Shown here one piece after another: positions 17,090-25,907 of a stretch of DNA of 64,000 nucleotides. This DNA is from Caulobacteraceae bacterium (lineage in GTDB: Bacteria > Pseudomonadota > Alphaproteobacteria > Caulobacterales > Caulobacteraceae). The stretch covers positions 51,388 through 115,387 of the forward strand of contig CANGCO010000001.1 of assembly GCA_947452365.1 (NCBI GenBank), written 5' to 3'. A model generated the notes under the pieces. That model ran no database searches and was not told the origin of the DNA. It saw only the letters and a program-made list of their open reading frames with translations. The position numbers were made by a program, and so were the translations under genes. Every line of letters begins with the position of its first letter. The stretch's first letter is position 1.

Positions 17090-18115
17090 CTAAGCGGCTG
17101 GGGCGGTTTTAAGCGCGTCCAAAAATCCGCAAGCCGTTGCCACTGGATCGACCTTGGCCTTGGCGGCCGCCGACAGGGCGTCATAGGCCTGGCGCAGGGC
17201 GGTCAGGCACTTGACCTGGTATTTGAACACAGCTTGGCTGTAATCATGGCCCAGCGCCTTGAAGCTAAACGTCTCCTCGCCCCGGGCAATGGCCTGTTCA
17301 TTGGCCTGCAAGAACGGGAAATAGACCGAGCCCGCCAGCTTAAGCAGGCCCATGGCCGCCGGGGTGGGGGCAAGGTCGGGGTCTTGCCATTCACCGCCCT
17401 CCCAGCCGCTAAGATCGTCAATATTCAGCATCCAGCGAAACAGATAGGGGGCGGTGTCGCGCATCAGGTCGGCAGCCGTAGGATCAACAGCGTTTTGGCT
17501 GAGCTGGCCATACCAAGAAAAATCGGCCAAGGACGGGCGAGTACCGAACAAGAAGGGGATTTGCGGGATCTGGTCATTCAATAGGGCATAAATTTGGCGA
17601 CCCGTTTCCTCGATCAGGGGCGCATTTTGCGGTGTGCACCCAACCAGGGCCATGCGGCCGACCTGGCGATCACGAAACGCTTTAGCCGTCGCCTCAACCG
17701 CGGCCTTGCCCTGCCCCATCATGCGATCAAATATGATCCAATGGCTGCACTGGTCCTGATCGCGGTTAAGGTACCAGCGATGATGGAACATCAGCTTGGT
17801 TGCCCATTCATCGGCCATGTCTTCGAGTAGAAACGCCAAAAACGCCTGAGCCTCGTCAGTGGGCACGATCGAGCGATGATCGGGAAAGCGCTGTTCCAGT
17901 TCATACAAGAGCGGGGTGGAATCGTTCATGGCCGTGCCATCGGCATATTCCAGCACCGGGATTACCGGGGCCTTGACCTTGGCAAACACATTGGGCGAGT
18001 CCATGCGCATCTGGACCCAAAGATGCGGCAGGCGGCGATAACGCAATATGGCGCGTATCTTCATGGAATAGGGCGACCCCAAGGCCCCATAAAGTCGCAT
18101 CAATCCATCGGTCAT
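17090..18115 (-). CDS. Glutathione S-transferase family protein, long form
   Basis: A GST-fold protein of 341 residues, longer than the usual 200-230. The N-terminal thioredoxin domain has MRLYGALGSPYSMKIRAILRYRRLPH, with Ser-Pro-Tyr-Ser in the active-site position, and VIPVLEYADGTAMNDSTPLLYELE, with cis-Pro and the Asp-Ser glutathione contact. The helical domain continues for about 230 residues and includes FLFGTRPSLADFSWYGQLSQN (N-capping Ser-x-x-Asp). The extra C-terminal 90 residues are helical, of unknown role. ATG at 18115 was chosen because MTDGLMRLYG fits the domain start; 18169 would add 18 residues. It is divergent from folD. Confidence 0.85.
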   Translation of the reverse strand: MTDGLMRLYGALGSPYSMKIRAILRYRRLPHLWVQMRMDSPNVFAKVKAPVIPVLEYADGTAMNDSTPLLYELEQRFPDHRSIVPTDEAQAFLAFLLEDMADEWATKLMFHHRWYLNRDQDQCSHWIIFDRMMGQGKAAVEATAKAFRDRQVGRMALVGCTPQNAPLIEETGRQIYALLNDQIPQIPFLFGTRPSLADFSWYGQLSQNAVDPTAADLMRDTAPYLFRWMLNIDDLSGWEGGEWQDPDLAPTPAAMGLLKLAGSVYFPFLQANEQAIARGEETFSFKALGHDYSQAVFKYQVKCLTALRQAYDALSAAAKAKVDPVATACGFLDALKTAPAA

Positions 18116-18305
18116 GAGTTTGCCCTTTCGCGCCCTTGGCCAGTCTTGCGCCGACCCTAAAATTTGCATTTAGACTGCCATATTAAACGGCCAGTGGTCG
18201 AGTCCCTGTTTTTCGTGCGCCATGCCGGGTTTTGCCGCGGAATCATTGCATTTGCGGCCGGATTAGCCCAAGGGAGGGCGCATAATCGAAGGTATGGGAC
18301 ACCCA

Positions 18306-19196
18306 ATGACTGAGGCTCAACGGATTGATGGCAAGGCGTTTGCAGACAGTTTGCGCGGCAGGCTGACCCAAGAGGTCGCCGCCCTCAAACGCGATCATGG
18401 CCTGACCCCCGGCCTTGCCGTCATCTTGGTCGGTGAAGACCCTGCCAGCCAGATCTATGTGCGCAATAAGGGCCTTCAGACCGAGGCCTGCGGCATGCTG
18501 TCGGTCACCCATCGCCTCAGCGCCACCACGCCTCAAGCCGAGTTGGTTGCCCTAGTCGAGGCGCTAAACGCGGATGCGACGATTCACGGCATTCTGGTCC
18601 AACTGCCTCTGCCCGATAGCTTTGACTCTGATGCTGTGATTGCGGCGATTGATCCGGCCAAGGATGTCGATGGCTTGCATGTGGTCAATGCCGGTCTTTT
18701 GGCCACCAACCAACCGGCCCTAACCCCCTGCACGCCCTTGGGGTCGATGTTATTGCTCAAGGACGCCCTGGGCGATCTGACCGGCCTACATGCTGTCGTG
18801 ATCGGCCGCTCCAACCTGGTCGGCAAGCCGATTGCACAATTGCTGCTTCAGGCCAATTGCACCGTGACCATGGCCCATTCGCGCACCCGCGACCTAGCTG
18901 CTCTTTGTCGACAGGCCGATATTCTGGTTGCGGCGGTGGGACGGCCCGAAATGGTCCGCGGTGACTGGATAAAGCCCGGCGCGACCGTGATTGATGTTGG
19001 CATTAACCGGGTCCCAGCCCGCGACCCTGCCCTCGCGGCCGAGGGCAAGACCCGTGTGGTTGGCGATGTTGCCTTTGACGAGGCGGTCAAGGTCGCTGGC
19101 CAGATTACCCCTGTTCCTGGCGGCGTTGGCCCCATGACCATCGCCTGCCTGCTGCAAAACACTGTGACCGCCGCCAAACGCATCGCAAAAATTTAG
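18306..19196 (+). CDS. folD: Methylenetetrahydrofolate dehydrogenase/cyclohydrolase
   Basis: Bifunctional cytoplasmic enzyme that interconverts 5,10-methylene- and 10-formyl-tetrahydrofolate with NADP. At 296 residues it has the normal length. Motifs seen: [22 protein letters not shown] with the catalytic Tyr and Lys, [18 protein letters not shown], the Rossmann [14 protein letters not shown] and the C-terminal [15 protein letters not shown]. An ATG 12 bases upstream (18294) is possible; 18306 was chosen because the upstream ATG abuts its only Shine-Dalgarno. A 190-base divergent region separates it from the GST gene. Confidence 0.96.
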   Translation: MTEAQRIDGKAFADSLRGRLTQEVAALKRDHGLTPGLAVILVGEDPASQIYVRNKGLQTEACGMLSVTHRLSATTPQAELVALVEALNADATIHGILVQLPLPDSFDSDAVIAAIDPAKDVDGLHVVNAGLLATNQPALTPCTPLGSMLLLKDALGDLTGLHAVVIGRSNLVGKPIAQLLLQANCTVTMAHSRTRDLAALCRQADILVAAVGRPEMVRGDWIKPGATVIDVGINRVPARDPALAAEGKTRVVGDVAFDEAVKVAGQITPVPGGVGPMTIACLLQNTVTAAKRIAKI

Positions 19197-19286
19197 CGCC
19201 CTAGGGTCATTAGACAAATTTTTGCCACCCTTGATTTTTTTATCTGCAGCCCGGATGTAGGTAACCCAATCAAGGAGTGGTGAGTC

Positions 19287-22184
19287 GTGGGCGTGATTAG
19301 ATTTAAGACAAGGTCGCGGAAATCCTGGTTTGGAATGGCGGGCCTAGCCAGTATGGTGCTCGTCTTAGCCTTTAGCGCCCCGACACAAGCTGCGGTGAAA
19401 CAGGGCGCAAAGGGCGCTCAAGCTTCTGATATTGCTTATGATCCGACCGTTATTCGTGGCCAATTGGCCAATGGCCTGCACTATGTCATCTTGCCTAATG
19501 CCAGGCCTGAAAAGACCGTTCTGCTTCGGCTTTATATCGGCACAGGATCGTATGACGAGACTGATGCTGAGCGCGGCGCGGCCCAGGCCCTGGCGCAACT
19601 GGCCCTCGAAGAGACCCGCAATTATCCCCATGATAAGCTGAAAAGTGGTTTTGAGGCCCAAGGGATCAACTTTGGTGGTCAGTCCAATGCCAATGCCAGC
19701 ATGAACGGGACCACCTATGCCCTAGAGCTTAAGGATTTTAGCGCGGCCAAGTTGGATCTCGGTTTGCGCTGGTTTCGGGATGTCGCCGATGGCTTGACGC
19801 TCACGCCCGCCACACTCGACCGTGGCCGGGAGGGCCTGACCGAGCAGTATAAGGACAGTCTTGGTGGTCCAAAGGAAACCGCCGACGCCCTCAATCACTT
19901 TATTGGTCCAAACCTTCGTATCGCGACCCGAGATCCGGTTGCGACCCCCGCCGAGATCGCAGCGCTGAACCTTTCTGGTCTGCAGACATATTATGCCAAA
20001 TGGTATGCCCCGGCCAATGCCCACCTGATCGTGGTCGGCGATGCCCCAGCCAGCGAAATCAAGGCGGCGATTGAGGCGCAATTTGGCAGTTGGAAGGCTT
20101 CGCGCCTGCCAGGACGCGCAAAACAAAACCCGGCCCAGGACGAGCGGGGCCTGACCGTCATGACGAGGGCCGTGCCGGGTTCACCGACAATGCTCAATAT
20201 CTGCAAGGTCACTAGGGCCAAGCCAGACCAGATTGACACACTGGCCAATCGTTTGCGCGCAACCAAGAACGATGCATGGATTACCGTTCTAAATGCGCGA
20301 CTGGGACGTCTTGCCAGTACCGCCAATGCCCCGTTTGCATCTGTCGGCATAGGCCAGGGCCAAGGGCGGGACGCAACGACGATCTGCCTTCAAGCCATGC
20401 CGGTTAAAGATCAATGGAAAATTGCCCTCGAGGCCATGAACACAGAATTAGCCCGCCTAGAGCGTCACGGTGTCTTGGTCGAAGAAATCAGCCAGATCAG
20501 GGCCGAAAAGCAGGCTGAGCAGGATAAGGCGATCAGCGGCGCAAAGGATCGATCCAGCTTAGATCTGGCCAATGGTCTTGAGCAGTCTATTGCCAATCGC
20601 TCGGTCTTCACCCATCCCGAAGAAGACAAGCGCCTAGCCGATGCTGTTTGGTCGAGCCTGACCCCGCAAATGATTAGCCAGGGCTTTGTTCAGGGCTGGA
20701 CCGGCAGCGGTCCCTTGATCAGCCTGATCTCAAACAAGCCGGTCAGCCCCGATGCGCTGAAATCGGCTTGGCTTGATATGGCCAGCAACGGCGATCCCGG
20801 CGCGCCCAAGGTGCCCGGTAAGGTGGTCTGGACCTATGATGATTTTGGACCCAAGGGCGCCGTCGTCAGTCGCGAGCTTGTGTCCCCCGCCAATTTTGTC
20901 AGGGTTCAATTTGCCAATGGCGTGATCTTAAATTTCAAACAAACAGATTACGAAAAGGGCTTTGCTTATATTCGCGTTCGGTTTGGCAGCGGCCAGAGAC
21001 AGATTGATCCGGCCTTAAGATCAGCGGTCAATTTGGGTGGATCGCTGCTTTTACCCGGCGGCTTGGGTCAACTTAGCCTCGATGAGTTGCGCAAAGCCAA
21101 TCAGGGCAAGCAGTGGGGCCTGGCCCTAAACATTGGAAGAGACTCCTTCTTGATGGTTGGAGACACGCGCCTGCAAGACCTAGACCGGGAAATGGAAACC
21201 ATGACGGCGTTTTTAGCCGATCCCGGCTTTCGCCCTGAGGCCAATGTCCGAATTCCCGCAATCGTCGACACCTTGTTGAAAGAGACTGAGGCGCCAACCT
21301 CGAAGGTCTTGGTTGGCCTTTCCGACGTGTTCGGGGCCGGGAGCTGGATGGGTGTGCCCTCGCACAGTGATCTACTCGCTACTCAAATGAGCGATATTGC
21401 TAAGGCCCTAAAAGGGCCGATGCAAACCGAAGGGCTCGAAGTGACGATCGTCGGCGGCCTTGTAGAGGACGATGCCATAGCCCTGGTTGCGCGTACACTT
21501 GGCGCACTGCCAAAACGACGCGAGGCCTTGACCGTTCGATCCGATTTCAAGCCGCTGAGCTTTCCATCAGGCCGAAAGATCCAAATCGACCTGCCCTCAA
21601 ATCAAGATAGGGCCGCCTTGCTAATGGTTTGGCCGACCTTTGTGCTTGAGGATTCGCGCCGCATCGAGGTCCGGTCTTTGGCCTTGGTAAGTGAACTGGT
21701 CAGAACGCGCCTGGTCGACCGGCTAAGGGCCGAAAAGCTTGATGCGGTAAGAACGCAAGCGGCTGCCCAGTTTCCCAATCGGTTTGATCAAGGCTCTCTG
21801 GCCTTGCTGGTCGACCTTCCAGCAAAAGATTTGGTTAGGGTGAAAGCCCTTGCGGATGAGGTTGTCGCTTCGGTTCGATCAGGCAAGCTTGGGAAGGCAG
21901 AACTCGATAGCCTGCGCAATCCCACCCTCGATGCCAGCATAACCCGCCGCCAAAACAATGGTTGGTGGATCGGCATTATGGACGGATCGGCCCGCGACCC
22001 GAAAATCATTGAAGCCGACCAAACCGTGGAAAGCGATCTTCGCGCCTTGAAGCCGCAGGACATCAAGGCCGCAGCGGCGAATTGGCTGAAATCAGACACA
22101 TTGATTGAGGTGATCGCTGCACCCAAGCCCGCGCCAACGCTCGCCGAGGCCGCCTCGTCAGCGCCTGAGACGCCCAAACCCTAA
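19287..22184 (+). CDS. M16-family peptidase-like protein without the zinc motif
   Basis: An exported protein of 965 residues with the four-lobe layout of PqqL-type M16 peptidases. The GTG at 19287 follows AAGGAG with 9-base spacing. Residues 1-36 form a signal peptide ending near PTQAA. YDPTVIRGQLANGLHYVILPNARPEKTVLLRLYI and ALEETRNYP match the first M16 lobe, but where active members have His-x-x-Glu-His this protein reads ALAQL (in RGAAQALAQLALEETRNYP). The downstream Glu-rich helix is also altered. It is therefore predicted to bind but not cut peptides. The second half keeps VRVQFANGVILNFKQTDYEKG-type lobe 3 and the RLVDRLRAEKLDAVRTQAAAQFP element. It lies 59 bases upstream of the cytochrome c gene. 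Confidence 0.83.
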   Translation: MGVIRFKTRSRKSWFGMAGLASMVLVLAFSAPTQAAVKQGAKGAQASDIAYDPTVIRGQLANGLHYVILPNARPEKTVLLRLYIGTGSYDETDAERGAAQALAQLALEETRNYPHDKLKSGFEAQGINFGGQSNANASMNGTTYALELKDFSAAKLDLGLRWFRDVADGLTLTPATLDRGREGLTEQYKDSLGGPKETADALNHFIGPNLRIATRDPVATPAEIAALNLSGLQTYYAKWYAPANAHLIVVGDAPASEIKAAIEAQFGSWKASRLPGRAKQNPAQDERGLTVMTRAVPGSPTMLNICKVTRAKPDQIDTLANRLRATKNDAWITVLNARLGRLASTANAPFASVGIGQGQGRDATTICLQAMPVKDQWKIALEAMNTELARLERHGVLVEEISQIRAEKQAEQDKAISGAKDRSSLDLANGLEQSIANRSVFTHPEEDKRLADAVWSSLTPQMISQGFVQGWTGSGPLISLISNKPVSPDALKSAWLDMASNGDPGAPKVPGKVVWTYDDFGPKGAVVSRELVSPANFVRVQFANGVILNFKQTDYEKGFAYIRVRFGSGQRQIDPALRSAVNLGGSLLLPGGLGQLSLDELRKANQGKQWGLALNIGRDSFLMVGDTRLQDLDREMETMTAFLADPGFRPEANVRIPAIVDTLLKETEAPTSKVLVGLSDVFGAGSWMGVPSHSDLLATQMSDIAKALKGPMQTEGLEVTIVGGLVEDDAIALVARTLGALPKRREALTVRSDFKPLSFPSGRKIQIDLPSNQDRAALLMVWPTFVLEDSRRIEVRSLALVSELVRTRLVDRLRAEKLDAVRTQAAAQFPNRFDQGSLALLVDLPAKDLVRVKALADEVVASVRSGKLGKAELDSLRNPTLDASITRRQNNGWWIGIMDGSARDPKIIEADQTVESDLRALKPQDIKAAAANWLKSDTLIEVIAAPKPAPTLAEAASSAPETPKP

Positions 22185-22214
22185 TCGGGCCTTTTCAAGC
22201 GCCGGTTCAGCATT

Positions 22215-22240
22215 CTAAACTCTCCGCAAGGGGAGTTTAG
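22215..22240 (+). promoter_or_regulatory. Hairpin that covers the ribosome binding site of the cytochrome c gene
   Basis: CTAAACTCTCC (22215-22225), loop GCAA, GGGGAGTTTAG (22230-22240): an 11-bp stem with one T-G pair and a GNRA-type loop. The 3' arm contains the Shine-Dalgarno GGGGAG and ends three bases before the ATG at 22244. Folded RNA would hide the ribosome site. It could alternatively be an end-of-gene hairpin for the M16 gene, but no T-run follows. Confidence 0.55.
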
Positions 22241-22243
22241 ATC

Positions 22244-22600
22244 ATGGGCGGGAAATCAGGGTGGTTATTGGCTCTAGTGCTTGTGGTTGGCTGCACCAAG
22301 CCCCCTCCGCCGCCGCCGAGCGCACAACAGGCCTTGGCACTTAGGCCACAGGATGTGCGGCTCGCCCGCCTTTATGAAACCTCCTGCAAGGCCTGTCATG
22401 CGCATGCCCAGAGCGGCGCGCCGCTCGTTCATGATCACGCGGCCTGGGACCCCCGCTGGAAACAGGGTTTGGCAAGCCTGCAAGACCATGTGATCTTAGG
22501 CTATAAGGCCATGCCCGCGGGCGGCCAGTGCTTGACCTGCACACCCAGCGACCATCAGGCCCTGATCCGTTTCATGGCCGACCAACCGGAGAAGCCCTGA
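22244..22600 (+). CDS. Lipoprotein c-type cytochrome, c5-like
   Basis: A monohaem electron carrier of 118 residues, predicted to be anchored in the periplasm. The N-terminus is a lipobox (LALVLVVGC), followed by a Pro-rich linker with six consecutive prolines. CKACH (residues 48-52 approximately) is the haem attachment motif, and the axial Met is in GYKAMPAGGQC. The CLTCT near the C-terminus matches the extra disulfide typical of cytochrome c5, next to DHQALIRFMADQ. Its stop overlaps the start of the lactone oxidase gene by one base, so it is likely the electron acceptor for that enzyme (inference). Confidence 0.88.
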   Translation: MGGKSGWLLALVLVVGCTKPPPPPPSAQQALALRPQDVRLARLYETSCKACHAHAQSGAPLVHDHAAWDPRWKQGLASLQDHVILGYKAMPAGGQCLTCTPSDHQALIRFMADQPEKP

Positions 22601-23991
22601 TGATCTCACGCCGCGCTGCCCTTACGGCTGCTGGAGCGGGCCTGGTCGCCTTGGGCACCGGGGCCGTCCTGGCCACACGCGACAAGCCAGAGCCCGCTGG
22701 CCCGGCAAGTACGGATAATGCTGGTCGGACGGTATGGCGCAACTGGTCGGGCATTCAATACTGCTATCCGCAGCAAAGACTGGCCCCCACCAGTGAGGGC
22801 GAGATCGCTCAGGCGTTGAAATCTGCACCCGGCCCGGTGCGCGTGGTCGGGGCGGGGCATTCCTTTACCGCGCTCGCCACCACCGCGGGCACCATGATGA
22901 GCCTGGACCAGATGGCCGGCATAATTGGTTGGGACGGTGATCAGGCCATTGTGCGGGCTGGAACCCGGCTGGGTGATCTGGGTCCAGCCCTGGCGGCCAA
23001 GGGCCGGGCCATGGCCAATCTTCCCGATATCAATAAACAATCCCTCGGTGGCGCCTTGGGCACTGGCACCCATGGCACAGGCAAGGCGCTTAAAGCCATT
23101 CACGGCGATGTCACGGCCTTGACCCTGGTCACGCCAAGGGGCGAGGTCATTGCCTGTTCAGCCGACCAAGAGCCCGAAGTGTTCAATGCCGCTAGGGTGT
23201 CGTTAGGCGCGCTGGGCGTCATTAGCCAAGCCACCTTGCGTACCACCGCCAACCGGCGCCTGCACCGTCACGTCTGGGTTGAACCGATCGAGCAAACCTT
23301 TGCCGAGGCCGAGGCACGCTGGGACAAGCATCGCAATTTCGAATTCTATGCGTTTCCCTTTACCGATATGACCGCCAATATCACTCATGACGAGACCGAT
23401 CTTGCGGCCACGATTGGCGGTCATTCCGAAGACGATAGTGTGCTGGAATTGATGCGCATCATGCGCAATCTGCTCGGATTTTCCACGCCCCTGCGCAAGG
23501 CCGCCGCCAAGGCCTTGATCAGCACATCAAGGCCTGAAGACGTGGTTGATGAGGGCTGGAAGCTTTTATCCACCGACCGTCCTATACGCTTTAATGAGAT
23601 GGAATTTCATCTTCCCGCCGAGAACCAGCTAGCGGCGCTGAAGGCTGTGATTGCGGCGATAGAGCGCGAGCGACCCGACATCTTTTTCCCGATCGAGGCG
23701 CGGCGCATAGCCGGCGATGATGCCTGGCTGTCGCCATTCCAAGGGGCGGGGCGCGGCTCGATTGCCGTGCATTGCTATTACAAGGACGAGTTTGCGTTTT
23801 TGTATGACCTCATCCAGCCCATCTTGCTGCAACATGGCGGTCGGCCGCACTGGGGCAAGCTGCATAATTTGCAGGGCGCGCAATTGGCGGCGCTTTATCC
23901 AAACTGGAAAGATTTCCTCGCCGTTCGCCAAAGGCTAGACCCAGAGGGGCGGATGTTGAACCCTTATCTGAAGGGTCTGTTTAATGTCTGA
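22600..23991 (+). CDS. FAD-binding D-arabinono-1,4-lactone oxidase-type enzyme, TAT-exported
   Basis: A 463-residue flavoprotein of the vanillyl-alcohol oxidase superfamily. MISRRAALTAAGAGLVALGTGAVLA is a twin-arginine signal, so it is predicted to be folded with FAD and exported. The FAD_binding_4 domain is seen as RVVGAGHSFTALATTAGTMMSLDQM and LGGALGTGTHGTG. The sugar-lactone oxidase C-terminal domain has the FPIEARRIAGDDAWLSPFQG and HWGKLHN motifs of the ALO family. The His in VVGAGHSF is at the covalent-FAD position. It overlaps the cytochrome c stop and the PLP enzyme start. The likely reaction is oxidation of an aldono-lactone or alditol-like substrate in the periplasm; the actual substrate is unknown. 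Confidence 0.88.
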   Translation: MISRRAALTAAGAGLVALGTGAVLATRDKPEPAGPASTDNAGRTVWRNWSGIQYCYPQQRLAPTSEGEIAQALKSAPGPVRVVGAGHSFTALATTAGTMMSLDQMAGIIGWDGDQAIVRAGTRLGDLGPALAAKGRAMANLPDINKQSLGGALGTGTHGTGKALKAIHGDVTALTLVTPRGEVIACSADQEPEVFNAARVSLGALGVISQATLRTTANRRLHRHVWVEPIEQTFAEAEARWDKHRNFEFYAFPFTDMTANITHDETDLAATIGGHSEDDSVLELMRIMRNLLGFSTPLRKAAAKALISTSRPEDVVDEGWKLLSTDRPIRFNEMEFHLPAENQLAALKAVIAAIERERPDIFFPIEARRIAGDDAWLSPFQGAGRGSIAVHCYYKDEFAFLYDLIQPILLQHGGRPHWGKLHNLQGAQLAALYPNWKDFLAVRQRLDPEGRMLNPYLKGLFNV

Positions 23992-25276
23992 GCCCGGCCC
24001 GTCGCGGCGCAGATTATTAGGCACAGGTCTGGCTATTGGGGGCTTGTCCGCCCTTACCCTTGGAGGATTATCCATGCGCAAGCGCGATCAGGGCGGCCCG
24101 CATGCGCCGTATTTTCTCAAACTGTCACAGGCCTTGGATAAGGCGGGCCTGGCCCACCCCACCCTCGTCATTGACCGCGCGCGGCTAGAGGCCAATATCG
24201 CCGCCGTTAAGACCGCCCTGCCTGCGCGTCAGGCCTTGCGCGTGGTGGTCAAGTCCCTGCCCAGCCTAGATCTCCTCGATGCGGTCACGACAGGCATGGG
24301 GACGCACCGCTATATGGTCTTTAACCGGCCGATGATGACCACCATGGCCGAGCAAAGACCGCAAGGCGACTATTTGATGGGCAAGCCCCTCGCGGCGGCC
24401 GAGGTCAAGGCGTTTTATGATGGGCTCACGCGCAATGCCTTTGATCCCTCACGCCAATTGCAATGGTTGATCGATACACCGTCGCGGCTTGATCAGTACA
24501 CGGCCATTAGCCAAGCCAATGGCCAGCCCATGCGCGTCAATCTGGAGATCGATATTGGTCTGCACCGCGGCGGGTTTTCCGGTCCGCAGGCCTTTGCCGA
24601 GACCTTGGCGCGGATCAAGGCTAATCCCCACCTGCTCTTGTCTGGCCTTATGGGCTATGACCCGCACCTATCCCATGTCAAGCTAGGCGAGGCTCGCGAA
24701 AAGGCCCTCGCCCGTAGTCGCAAAACCTATCAGGACTTTATCGATCAGGTGAAGGCCAGCGGCTTTGATCTTCAGGGCATGACGCTCAATACGGCTGGCA
24801 GCCCGACCTTTCACATGCACAAGGACAACCCTTATGCCACCGAGGTCTCGGTTGGATCGGCCTTTGTCAAGCCGCAGGACTTTGACACTGATACCCTGAC
24901 CAGCCACGTGCCCGCCGCCTTTATCGCCACGCCTGTGATCAAGGCCCTGCCCGAAAACCGCCTACCCACCGCCGAGGCCTTGAGCGGCGTATTGCGCTTT
25001 ATTGATCCCAATACAACGCGGGCCTTTTTCATCCATGGCGGCCACTGGCTAGCCACGCCCGTATCGCCGCCCGGCCTAGAATATTCCGACCTGTTTGGTC
25101 GCTCGAGCAATCAAGAATTGCTGACCGGCTCGGCCAAGGTCAATCTTGAGCCGGATGATTATGTGTTCTTGCGGCCTAATCAGAGCGAGGCGGTGTTTTT
25201 GCAATTTGGTGATATTGCGGTGTTTGATGGCGACCAGATCAGCGCCCGATGGCCAGTGTTTAGCGTTTCGGCATAG
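23984..25276 (+). CDS. TAT-exported PLP enzyme of the alanine racemase/D-threonine aldolase fold
   Basis: A 430-residue fold-type III PLP protein. The N-terminus, PSRRRLLGTGLAIGGLSALTLGG, is a twin-arginine-like signal. LDKAGLAHPTLVIDRARLEANIAAVKTALP opens the barrel and ALRVVVKSLPS holds the expected PLP lysine (Lys90). NLEIDIGLHRGGF and GLMGYDPHLSHV follow the barrel order of DSD1/D-threonine aldolases, and LNTAGSPTFHMH is the phosphate loop. Near the C-terminus, where D-threonine aldolases carry a metal-binding His-x-Cys/Asp pair, this protein reads RPNQSEAVFLQFGD, so the metal site may be absent. It overlaps the lactone oxidase gene by 8 bases. Export of a PLP enzyme is unusual. Confidence 0.82.
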   Translation: MSEPGPSRRRLLGTGLAIGGLSALTLGGLSMRKRDQGGPHAPYFLKLSQALDKAGLAHPTLVIDRARLEANIAAVKTALPARQALRVVVKSLPSLDLLDAVTTGMGTHRYMVFNRPMMTTMAEQRPQGDYLMGKPLAAAEVKAFYDGLTRNAFDPSRQLQWLIDTPSRLDQYTAISQANGQPMRVNLEIDIGLHRGGFSGPQAFAETLARIKANPHLLLSGLMGYDPHLSHVKLGEAREKALARSRKTYQDFIDQVKASGFDLQGMTLNTAGSPTFHMHKDNPYATEVSVGSAFVKPQDFDTDTLTSHVPAAFIATPVIKALPENRLPTAEALSGVLRFIDPNTTRAFFIHGGHWLATPVSPPGLEYSDLFGRSSNQELLTGSAKVNLEPDDYVFLRPNQSEAVFLQFGDIAVFDGDQISARWPVFSVSA

Positions 25277-25907
25277 TGTCGAGCGTGGCATTGGTCCAGG
25301 TTACGATCTTGGCCTGACAATCGCTTACCGCTGTATCGAGGGCCTCAACAAGATCGCGAACCCGGTTGGCATCAGCCGGTTGTTCACAGTCAAACAGGTT
25401 TTGCGCCACGATCGCCCGACTATCGGCATCGACCAGCAGGCCCTGCACATTGACCACGGCCACAGGCTTGCGCCCATGGGCATTATAACGCAGCTCAAAC
25501 GCCCGCACATCTAGACGCAGGTTCAGGGTGGCCGAAGCCCCATCGCCACTGCGGATCAGACGGACGCGGCCCTTGCTCTGGGTAAAACGATTGATCAAGG
25601 ACGCATCAAACAGGAGGCTGGCACTATCAAACCAGCGGGCATCGGCAATATAGGCGCTTTGCTGGCCGGTCATGGCCAAGATCCGATCCCCGGACGCCGC
25701 GCGATTAAACAGGGTCGGACCCTTAAGGATTGCAACAAGGCCCTGGGGCTGTTCATCGACCGGGGCCGCGGTTTGAACGCCAAATCGATAGAGTTGAACC
25801 GATTTGGTCTTGGGAAAAAGGGTGATACAGCCAGACAATCCCAGCATTACCACCAGACCAAGGCCAACGACCATAAGGCGCTTAGAAGTTTCAATCTGAG
25901 GGATCAT
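25260..25907 (-). CDS. ABC-type transport auxiliary lipoprotein (PqiC/YmbA-like)
   Basis: A 215-residue lipoprotein. KRLMVVGLGLVVMLGLSGC is the signal with its lipobox Cys. The fold contains VQLYRFGVQT, then the typical PTLFNRAASGDRILAMTGQQSAYIADARWFDSASLLF of PqiC-type proteins, and ends with a helix over LVEALDTAVSDCQAKIVTW. It works with the MlaD-type protein as a periplasmic or outer-membrane component of a phospholipid transport pathway. Its start overlaps the mlaD stop by 4 bases. Its 3' end overlaps the convergent PLP enzyme gene by 17 bases. Confidence 0.85.
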   Translation of the reverse strand: MIPQIETSKRLMVVGLGLVVMLGLSGCITLFPKTKSVQLYRFGVQTAAPVDEQPQGLVAILKGPTLFNRAASGDRILAMTGQQSAYIADARWFDSASLLFDASLINRFTQSKGRVRLIRSGDGASATLNLRLDVRAFELRYNAHGRKPVAVVNVQGLLVDADSRAIVAQNLFDCEQPADANRVRDLVEALDTAVSDCQAKIVTWTNATLDTMPKR

